Below are positions 23,658 to 34,000 of a DNA stretch of 64,000 nt, piece after piece (position 1 is the stretch's first letter; every line of letters begins with the position of its first letter). Source of the DNA: Dichetophora obliterata. Its lineage: Eukaryota > Arthropoda > Insecta > Diptera > Sciomyzidae. The position numbers and the translations under genes were made by a program. The notes under the pieces were generated by a model that saw only the letters and a program-made list of their open reading frames with translations, had not been told where the DNA came from and did no database searches. The stretch spans positions 268,922,299-268,986,298 of the forward strand of contig OY986435.1 of assembly GCA_963920525.1 (NCBI GenBank), in the 5' to 3' direction.

Positions 23658-23883
23658 AATTCTGATTATTTTTATTATATTAACTGTCACAGAACAAACT
23701 ATGCCATTACTGAGCCAATGAATAGGGCGGCACTTATTGCTTCAAATAGAATGTATAATAAATAGCTTGCTCAATTTTTCTATGCCTAAGGCTTCCTAAT
23801 TAATATTGTACTTATTATATATTTAAGTTGCTTAGTCTGTAAGGATGAGTGTCCATAGACGAAATAATCTATATCTATCTATA

Positions 23884-26800
23884 TCTATACTATTATATAA
23901 AAGGAGACTCACGAATTTGATCCAGAATAAGCTCGGTAACCGCTGAACCGATTTTGATAATTCTTTTTTTATTCGATTCCTATGATAATATAGATTGTTA
24001 TAGCTTAACAAGGTTTTCGAAAAATGTATTCTTTAATTATTGCAAGATCACGCATTTTATTTGATGCCTACATTCAACCAGCAGCACATTATAACAGCAA
24101 ACAAAGCTTTCCTCTCTTTGTAGAGAGAGCTTCTCTCAATATAACACGACAGCCATGTTGTGTAGTTAAGCTCAATTCACTGATAACCTTCAGCATGTTT
24201 TTGTGTGATTTAAAATAATGTTAATCAAGTTAAGAGCGTGCAGAAATATTTCTCTCTGAGTGAAAACTTCATATGAAAAAAAAAATGTCCAAACATGCTG
24301 AAGGTGATCAGTGAATCCAGTCTTACTTTCAGGGAGATTCTTGCTTTCATACAGTGTTAATTAATTTTCTTTGTTAATGTCTTGAGGGGAGTTGCCAGAA
24401 TTTAGTTATCAGCATTAATTATGTTTTGCAGCCTTGCCAGCCAGCTTTTCCCCACTTGAAATTGTGTTAGTCTGTGACCCTGTTCTCACTTGCCTTAAAA
24501 AAGGCTGAGTAATGGCGTTATTTTGACACTATGCATCTGTCAGGTGTTCTTACTACCGACTTTTTTAAGACCACCTTATTTTGAATTCCGAGAACACTCA
24601 ATAAAATGTGCTGTTAAATTTCGGAAAATTCATTACTTTGTAAGTCTTGAATTAAACAGCAACGCAAAAAATTAGAAATAAGTAAAAGTGAAAACTCAAC
24701 CAATGCAAAACCAAAATTTATTTGCGCTAAAACATAAGAGAACCAAGAGGAAAATGACAAACAATAAAATTTCAAAGTAACAGACGTCAAAATGAATCGC
24801 AACATTTTTAAAATTTTTGAAAATGCTGCCTTACGTAACTTGTCACCTTCCCACTTCCCACCTTACCTGTATACGTCAAAATTAATCACATGCTCCGCCT
24901 AACGTAAGGCGTGTGCGAACAGGCTCATTCTATACGAATATATAAAAGCGTTGTGACACTGCACGGATGTTTGACAATCACGCAAGAACCACTGAACAGA
25001 TTAACACGATATAGGTATCAAACGATTTTTTATTCCAACTTTATCTTAATATGCTATGTTAGATTTGCCACGTCTACTCCGACGATTTTGGTCGTATGAG
25101 ACTAGAATTTGGTAATCTACGTTGTATGGCTACTTTCGCTAACTTTACTAAAAATAGGCATGACCCTCTTTAACTAAGTCCACTTTTTGGGGGATAAGCT
25201 TGGAGTAAAGCAAAGCGCACTAGGTTTAAGCTCAATTAAGCTGAGATTCTGGCATTCTGATGGTTCGAGTATGAGATGGTTCAGTAAAAAAATCTTGCCA
25301 CACCCAAATTACCGCCCAGAATTAATCAAAAATGTTATACTTCGAACGGTTTTGGTGTTATTAGAGTAAAATTTGTTAATTTAGTTCATACGGCTACTTT
25401 CGGCAACTGTACTAAAAATGGCGAATATATAATTTTTTTTTTCCGAACAGCATGAAAATTCGTATATAGCAATAAGGTGGTCTGCGGCAATACTATACAT
25501 CAATAAGAATGCTGTATATATCAGAAAATTCTGATCGTCATGAATTGATGTTTCAAACGGAAACGTCTAGCATGTGTTTTGTTCGGAGGTCAATTTACAC
25601 TTTTACAAATTCACAAAACGATCATGAAAAATTCATTGAATTGGGTCAGGACAAATTCTACTATAACTATAACGTTAACTATGAATATATAGATAAGGAA
25701 ATAGATAAATTCTATTCCCTAAGGATAAGGAAAAACATAGATTTGTGTATATATAACTTTGGAATAGTTTGAAATATTTGAAATATTTTTCACAGAATTA
25801 TTTTTGAAGCTATATTTGAAAATGTTTTTCACATGAATTAGTTTTTAAGCTGTAACACATTGCAAAAAATATAACAACATTTTAAGCAAATTAGTTTTCA
25901 TCAAAAAATCATTTTTAATGATAGAAACTGTTTGTGTCAAAATAGAACAATTTTTGCAGGTAAATTATGTTATATGAAAGAATAAGGAAAATGAAAATTA
26001 AAAAAAAAATTAAAATTTAAAAAAAATATGTACAACAAAAGCAACTCTTGGCCTATTGTTAAGTGCAAGTTGGATATTTTAGAGGTTTTTTGAAGACAAT
26101 ATAAAACATTGCATTGGTGAGGTAACGGTAAACCTTTTCTCATTTTCCCAATTTACTTAATTGAACTTTCAAACAAAGAAAATTGAATGAAAATCAATTT
26201 GTAAATTTCAATCGTTTTTTTTTTTTTTTTGAGAGTTATTCTGAGAAAATCTATACTTTTGAGATATCGCAAGAATTTTAATATCATAATAACAGGTTTT
26301 TTAAAACATACCTAATATCCGTACAAAATATTTCCGAAAAGAAAAGAAAATTACCGTAAATTTTATTAATCAACGACTGTCCATACAAAAATGCATTGTT
26401 ATGTATTGAGAAAGTTTATAGTTTTTGAGATATCGCCAAAACTTTGATGTCATTATATCGGTTTTTTTTTAATTTAAGAAGAATTGTTGCTTGGCTGAAG
26501 CCCAATAACAACAATTAATAACTGAAGAAGGCCGATTAACTACAACAATTTAAGAAGAATATATTTATTTTCAGAATATATGTAAAAAATAACATTTTTG
26601 ATTAAAAATTTTAAAAATTTTTCACCCAAATTTTTTTATAATGCTGTTATGCAGGACTTTTTCAAAAGTAAAAAAAAAATAAAGCCAGGTAAATTTATGT
26701 CATCATAACAATTACCGTTAAAATAAGTTTTTCAAATTAAAAAAAGTAATTTCTTAATAATATATACCATTTTTTCATAATTAAAAAAAACGAACACAAT

Positions 26801-26916
26801 AATTTTTATATTTTGAATTTGTTTTAATACAACTAAATACTTTCATTTTAAGATTTAAAATTTTTACATGGTATTTAATATTTTTATCGCAGGCGAAGCA
26901 GCGGGTATTTGCTAGT
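23884..26916 (+). mobile_element. Helitron-type non-autonomous element, ~3 kb
   Basis: The 5' end 'tctatactattatataaaag' is followed by 'gctgaaccgattttgataat'; the 3' end is 'gcgaagcagcgggtatttgc' 'tagt'. Both are of the insect Helentron style. The interior is non-coding and AT-rich, with repeated phrases such as 'ggctactttcg..aactttactaaaaa' (25130 and 25390) and 'gagatatcgc.a.aacttt' (26265 and 26430). No Rep or helicase motif is visible. An 87-codon ORF at 25509-25772 resembles nothing I know and is probably chance. Confidence 0.6.
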
Positions 26917-27295
26917 AAATAAATAAATATCGACCCAGCCTAATATAACTACATATATCAAAGTTTGACGGTTTACTCAAAAAACCAAGTATGCAGTTAA
27001 CTTATTTTTCACCAGGTCTATAACCTCCACTATGTTTAATGCCAAGTTTTTTTTTACTGTTACAACGTGTAATTATTCTTCTTCAGGTTGTTAAGCTTAA
27101 ATTTATTTTTTGTGTGTCACACAATTTTTTACAGGTATAAAATTTATACATAGTTGAAATATAATCCTATATTATAGTATAACATTAACATAACATGCAA
27201 CATTTCATTGAAGTTTATTCAGTCCATCATCCAGATCACGCTTTCTGCATAATTTTATTAATATTTTTTTCTACATTTTTTAAGCCGCAATCATC
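26917..27295. other. Upstream region of the NPF gene
   Basis: AT-rich, about 380 bp between the Helitron-type element and the NPF start codon. It probably holds the promoter and 5' untranslated region, but I cannot place a transcription start. A 68-codon ORF at 27195-27401 is an out-of-frame shadow over NPF exon 1. Confidence 0.35.
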
Positions 27296-27722
27296 ATGCA
27301 TTCAAATCTGCGTATTGGATTTATTCTATGTGTTATCATTGTTCTTGTGGTGCACAACGGAAGTGGCTCTATGTCCCGTGCACCACGCAACAATGATATA
27401 AGCTCAATGGCAGATGCCTTAAAATATCTGCAGGAACTGGACTCATACTACGGTGATAGAGCTCGAGTGAGGTAAAAATAAGTAGTGATGGAGTCTTTAA
27501 AATTGTAATTGATACCTTAATTTTGTCTCCTAGATTCGGCAAGCGTGCATCCTTAGCTCAAATGCTGCACAACCGGCTCATGGACAGCACAGATATGGTA
27601 ATTATTCTCAATATAGCTATCAGTAAAGTGCCGATAATTGGTTTTTTAATACTTTAATCCTTTAATATGTGCTATAAAAGACTCATACAGCTGAATATCT
27701 GCCAGCAGAGGAAACCATTTAA
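27296..27722 (+). CDS. NPF: Neuropeptide F precursor
   Basis: Secreted brain-gut neuropeptide of the NPY/NPF family; in flies NPF acts on a G-protein-coupled receptor in feeding, reward and arousal circuits. Exons: 27296-27471, 27534-27597 and probably 27681-27722 (93 aa). Residues 1-24 form a signal peptide (hydrophobic IGFILCVIIVLVV). The mature peptide is about residues 25-60, i.e. 36 aa, the family length, with MADALKYLQELDSYYGDRAR and an end in RVRF followed by GKR (amide donor Gly and dibasic cleavage). Intron 1 (62 bp, GTAAAA..CTCCTAG) splits the Arg codon before the final Phe, the intron position conserved across NPY/NPF genes. The C-terminal flanking peptide runs ASLAQMLHNRLMDSTDM, then after an 83-bp intron THTAEYLPAEETI and stop. 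Exon 3 is less certain because its acceptor (ctataaaag) is weak. Start chosen because it gives the signal peptide in frame. Confidence 0.95.
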
Positions 27723-27890
27723 ACGTTGACCTAGGCAACCAACTAAATTTTGGATATGTCAACAAGAAAAAAACAAAGGACATGCAACAAGTTCAACTCG
27801 ATCACAATTTGATCACAAATTATTAAATGTTTTTAATTGTTAAATGTTAATACTAATTGTATACTAATTGAATGTATTGAATAGTTTGGA

Positions 27891-27896
27891 AATAAA
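27891..27896 (+). promoter_or_regulatory. Candidate polyadenylation signal of NPF
   Basis: AATAAA 169 bp after the proposed NPF stop, in the 355-bp gap between the convergent NPF and transporter genes. The position is reasonable; use not shown. Confidence 0.45.
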
Positions 27897-28077
27897 TCCA
27901 TCAACCATCTCGTTGTCAAGAAAGCAACCATTATACATATATTATTTCGTATTAATATATTTTCGTACTTCAACTGAAAGTGCTGGCAAACATCAAATCG
28001 GCAATAAGTGCACCAAAAATGCACAAACTGTAAATATATGTAGAATTGTGTGGTTTGTTAATATTGTAATTAACGAA

Positions 28078-31000
28078 CTAATTGGCATATGAACCTAGCA
28101 TTGTTGCTGTGAATATAGCAAATGTGGTATTGCACAGTGGCTCCAACATGACCCCAATCATATAAGCACCCAAAATCACGCCCAGACGACCAACAGTCAA
28201 ACAAATACTAACAGCTTTACCACTGTTAAGAACAATCGAATGTAGCTTAAAGAGAACCAATTTAAAAGTTTTATTGAACCATTTTAATTACCGCAAATGC
28301 GTAGGCATCAAGTCCACCACTGCCTCGCACATAGTTGAAATCGCCAGTCCTGGCATAAGGATATACAGGCAGAACAATATGAGCACCACTACAGAATTGG
28401 CAACAAAGTGTAGCAAGACACCACTCAACGTCGATATAGCCAGCGCACCCAACATTACATTTTTGCGCCCCAATGGATTAAGAAGCGCACCCTGTATTGT
28501 AAAGCCAAACAAAAAAGCTACACCAACAATCATATTGTCGATATATGTTTTCGTGGAAATACTGTCGTCGCAGATCTAAAAATAAAAACAGAAAATTCAT
28601 TTTAAATATTTGAACTGAAAAATGATTTATAATTAACGAAACGTGTTATTTATTAAGTTGGCGAGTTTCTTGTTCAAAATAAAACTATCAACAGATTTTG
28701 CCAAAGTAATAATGTATATTTAAAAAAAAAATATATAATAAAAAAATGTTTTCCTCGAATGAAATATTAACACTAATGGAAAATAATAACGTAATTAAAA
28801 GTTAGTTTTTTACGAAACATGATATCAATTACCAGGCCAAATCAAAAGCTTAAATTCTTGAAATAAACCACAACAAAAGTTAACACATTTGTAGTCAATT
28901 TTAAGTGATACTTTTGAAGCGAAGCTTTTTACGGCTCGTTCTGTTGATTTGCTTGCATGAAAAAATTAAAAAACCGATAGATTTTTGCGACATGGTTTTC
29001 TAAGAATTTTGTTGCTTTTTGCAACATTATAATTGCAAAAATATCTCGCCGCTATCAAGATTTGAACTCCCTACCAGAGATTTGCAGGAAAGCATTCGTC
29101 ATTTTTGTCATAGTATACTAAATAAACAACATACTAGTTTAGTTCTCGTTCAACACAAACCATCTTGGCTACGGAATGCAGTACTATCCCAGTAGCGGAT
29201 AGAATATATTCCGAATATATGAAGCATCAATTACCTTGTAATGACCACTACTTCCGACTATATTACCTTACTATGCATAAAAGGCCTTACATTTAACATT
29301 GAATGAGACAGGAGGTAAGTGATCGCCTCCCTTCAGCATTACCTAGAAGTTATGGAGTAACATACTACTTGTATTAAGTTATAAAAATCACTGCATTACT
29401 TTTCCTTGTATGCTACATTACAGGTAATGAGGTATGGTTAATTACTTCTGCTATATGCAGACGCATTACTTTTTGAAAAAAGTAATGCTTCCTTACCTGG
29501 TAATTTATTCTGTATTAGTTCTATGGTAGCCACTGGCAAATCCGCTGCTGGGATACTTATCATTTCTATATACTACTCCTATACTGCTTTTACGATAAAC
29601 ATAATAATGTGCATATAGCAGTTTTTAGGTCGGTGAGTGTTTTATGGCTTTTTATTTTGATCCATCTTTAACACCAGAGGTTTCAGTAGTAAAAATTTTT
29701 TAAAAATTCTTGAGCTGAGTAATCCGTACGAAGCAACCAATTATCCAACAGAGTTTTTAAATGCATTGTACTAATAATAAATAACACTAACAAGAAAAAA
29801 TAATAATATTAATAATAAAAAACATAGATAATAATATATAATATTAATAATAATAATATTAATAAAAAAAAAATTAAAAAAATATATATAATATCATGGT
29901 AGAAGAATACAGGTAGATGCATCAGATGAGAGCATACTGCCGGAAATGTCAAAACGAAGCAAAAATTTTTATTTCTTTTCTTTTGTTTCCATTCGCCAAA
30001 CAGCTGAATTTGACAGACATGGCAGTATGGAAAGAGAGCACAGTCAGCGCTGCAGCTACCTCTATCCTAATACCATGTATAATATAAGAAAACATAGAAT
30101 CCGACATGTGTAGAAAATGCCATGACAGAAAAACAATAGACCATATTACAGGAGGTTGCAAAATACTCGTCGGCACGGACTACACTGTAGAGCTGCAAAA
30201 ATATCGATATCAGTATCGATATACTGAGTATTTGGGTTTTTTGTGGCGACATCGATATTATATTTCCAATATCAATATATCGAGCATTACACAGATTTGA
30301 CATTCCTATTTTATAGACGGGTTAGTATTAAGGACGTTTTCTATAGAGGTGCTCACACGTCTGGCAAATGATTGAAGTATATCGTGATTTTTTACTCTCT
30401 TTTACTCACTCTAAAATTTTTGATTTATTTATGCTAACACATGATTTTTTGATTGAAGTACTGATGCTGGCATTTGTTACTCTTCTGCCTACTTTTTTGC
30501 CTACTTTTCTGTCTACTCTTCCTTTGTTCTCTTCAAAAAACTGCTTTTGTATTCAAATAAGTACTTTTTTAGAAATAATTTGCTACTAAACAACAGACAA
30601 GTAAAAAAATGCAACCCTTTGACAGATTGATGTAGGTCTGGAGCTCAATCAAAATTTTGACTATCTTTACAAAGAAAGATATATTGCTAAAACTATTTCA
30701 GAGAAAAATTTACCTTCACTGAATATAGAAAAAACACAGCAAATATTAGTAACCGTAGTTGTTTAAGGAAAATTTGCATTTTTTTGTTTTGTCTCTATTG
30801 TTATAACTTTTAGCAATAACTTTGAGCTATGAAGTTATAAGTGACATCAAAAATATTTTTTGTGTTTGTTTTTTTTTTATCTACACTCTAACTCTAAAAA
30901 TTCACGACAATTAACTACAATAATTACTGGCAACTGATTGCCTACATTTATTGTCGTTATTGAATCCTCTCACCTACAATTATTTCTTTCGCTCTCTTGT

Positions 31001-34000
31001 AAAAACTCTCTTCTAAAATTATTTCTTCCAATATTGTCCATGGTGTAAGAAATAAAGGTGTTAGTGAGTTTAACACTTCTCTCTCAAAATGATAATATTA
31101 TGTTTCCCCGCTCTTGTCAAAAACAGCTGATCGTGAATTGCAATGAAAACAAATTTTGTTAAATTCGTGTCTTTCTGCAAGTTTATAAGACTTTTACTGA
31201 GATTAATGTGAGAATAAAGAGATATGGAAAATAATAAAAAATATATGAGATGCTGTGCGTTATGAAAAAAAAACCGATGTGAATGCAAGACAATTTGCAT
31301 GCTAACCAAAGCTTCATGTCGGTGACACCGTCCAACGCACGTTTGTGATAAAATGGCCAAAGCATTCAATGACGAACTTGGCAAATCGGCAAAGACAACT
31401 GCAATAACTTTTTGTCAACACAACACGGCACAATTAATTGCATTTAATATTTATTTATACTTTATTCGCACAATAAAAACTTAAGCACATCATCAGCAAC
31501 TCAAACAAATAACACAATTTGACAATTATCAACAGTTCCGCTCTTTCACTCACAATTTTTTTACAGAAGCAAAGAAATTCATGGTGTTATCAAAAACTCA
31601 CTAACACCTGGTTTTTTACACCATGATCTTATCTGCGCTTATAAAAAAAGCTAGAAGTGTGTGAAGTCTCTCAAGTAAGTTTTGAACATGGCAACAACAA
31701 CATCTCTGTATAGAGTCAATAACTCAGCAGAAGGCGCTACTCTTTCCTACTTCAGTAGGCTTGAGTAATTAAGCTGTGACCAATCTACTGTTTAAGTTGT
31801 ATATAATTGGACACTTGTTCGAATAAACTCTTTGAAATCATATGACGTTAAAGAAGAGGTGTTTATTTAAGGGCAAGCGTAAAATACTGCTGCTGGAGCA
31901 TTTTTAGGAGTATCTGAGCGAGAACACGCTGAAATAGTGTGAAAAATATTAAAAATATACATATTTTAAGACTCTCTGAGCGAAAACACGTTGAAATAGC
32001 GTGAAAAGTAGAAAATATACATATTTTAGAATTCTCTGAGCAAAAACACGCTGGAATAGCGTGAAAATTAAAGAATCATGATACAATTACTTGACAAGGT
32101 AGCCGTGACAGTTTTTTGGCGATTGGTAGTTGTCAAAAACAGCTAAAGAATGTTGTAGTTTGCTGCTATTGACTAGCTATGTGCTTATTTTAGACTTATC
32201 TTTGATTCATTAAATTTATTCGCGAAGTTGATTGAAATGTTTTTAGTTTGTTGCGGTTGACTAGCTATGCTTAATTCGTCGCTTATTTTTCACTTTTCTT
32301 TGATTAATTGCATAAACAGCTAATTTTGACAACTAGCCATCGCCGTTCGTGAGAAAAAAGCCAGTCTACGCGGCTACCTTGTCAAATAATTGTATCATGT
32401 TAAAGAATATATATATTTTAGGGCTCTCTGAGCAAAAACACGCTCAAATAGCGTGAAAAGTAGAGAGATATACAGTGGTGGTTACGAATTTAGCACACAC
32501 TGTGTTAGTAACTCTAATTTAAAATTTTTTACATCTTAGCTTGAGAATTGTAATCAAATATTTTTTGTTGAGTATTGTTTATGAAGTTAGCTCTATGTAC
32601 CGTTAGTTGGTTTCTTAGTTATTCTTAAATTTTCTGACATATTTCAAGTTGTATGAATCAATGTGGTTTAAATGCTGGACACGAATTTAGCACAGGTTAG
32701 AATTACTGCTCCATATCGTATTTTATTTTCGTTAATTAAACTTTACTAGTAAGATATACTAAATTTATTAAGTTTCTATTTGAGTTCTAAAAAAAAATTG
32801 CAGAAAGATATGGCTAAAGGCTACTGACGTTCAGAGGCTCAGCGGCATTTGATTCAGCAAATGAAAAATGGTGGGAGCACAGTTTCAGAGATTGCTCTGC
32901 TTCGTAGATGTTCGTGAAAGTTATTATATATAACGCATTACAACATGTAGAGCAGTATTAGAGCATTCAAAATGTAAAATAGTGACCAAGAGCGCGTAAA
33001 ACAATAGCAAGAGAGGGCCATTTCATTTATAGAGCTTCACTTAGTGATCCTTTTAAGACCTCAAATAAAATTTAAAATAAAATTTCATCAAAATATGGCA
33101 TAAATGTATCCTCAAAAGGCATAAGAAGACGCTTGAATGAAAACAATTTCCGTAGCTTTATAGCCCAACATACACCACATGTGTCGCAAAAAAATATTAA
33201 ATGCAGTCTTGCGTTTGCAAAAGAATATTTAAAAAGTCAACGAATTTTTGGAAAAATGTGCTTTGGAGGGATAAATCAAAGTTTTGCCGGTTCACATCTG
33301 ACAGCAAACAATATGTGTGGCGTCCTCAAAACATGCAACACAATCCAAAGTACACGCTCAAGACGATTAAACAGGGTGGCTGAAATTTTATGGTATGGGC
33401 GGCGTTTTCTTGGCACGGAGTTTGTCCGATTGTTAAAATTTACCAAAAAATGGATCAGCACGCTTACAAAAACGTACTTGTCAATACCATGATACCGTTT
33501 CAAGAGGATAATTTGCCACTTTAATGGCGTTTTATGCAGGATAATGATCCAAAGCACAGTGCTCACATAGTTAAGAGTTGTTTGGAAGACAAACATATTG
33601 ATATTTTGAAGTGGCCATCGCAATCATCGTACTTAAACCCTATTGAGAATCTGTGGAGGGATGTCGAGCAGCAAATACCAACAGTAAAATCCAAAAATTT
33701 GCCAGATTTGTTTAGGGAAATTTAAATTACCGTTGTGTGGCTTTGGTCAAAAGATTACCAAGGATATGAAATGTAGTGATTAAGAATAAGGGATTTCCTA
33801 CGAAATATTGAGTTTTATACAATCAATTTTGATTATATTTTTCATCCTAGACATTTTTTCGCTCGTGTGCTAAATTCATGACCAAGTCGAAATGCTTATT
33901 TTTCATTTTTATTTGATTTTAAGTCCTATAAGAAAAAGTTTTGAAATAAAAAAATGAATATAAGAAATATAGAAGACATAATATATACACTAAAAAATAA

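Larger units (their letters stand above)
16976..23880 (+). pseudogene. Decayed CR1-like LINE ORF2, split by three insertions
   Basis: Pieces in order: endonuclease tail (PQLLDL.. at ~17000-17022, then 20453-20760 with ESSIHHSTLSFNIEFYYFLT and NRLIVCINWNSLFDSLDDSE), linker KLPWYTKDLKNLRN near 21260, and polymerase from ~21640 (VKCDIDGLSS, YRPISKLTNISKLFEKIVK, FVQTSTVLPL, LLYADDLKVFHTA near 22310, then 22392-23011 with LGVIFDSGLSF, RSSLEYALFVW and INRLERVQK). A 3' part (NYAITEPMNRAALIASNRMYN) lies at ~23690-23760. Many stops and shifts. The insertions are a Harbinger element (17023-20449), a LINE 3' end (20765-21240) and an inverted-repeat element near 22994-23657. Confidence 0.75.

Noticed and set aside
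27195..27401. 68-codon ORF over the NPF region
   Set aside because: Different frame from NPF exon 1, which has the signal peptide and recognised peptide.
29040..29080. 'cgccgctatcaagatttgaac', similar to 'cgccgctatcagagattgaa' at 8371
   Set aside because: Short match near two unrelated elements; too little to define a family or a tRNA-like element.
30185..30290. Cluster of 'atcgatat' phrases
   Set aside because: Low-complexity palindromic AT-rich sequence; no terminal repeats or coding content.
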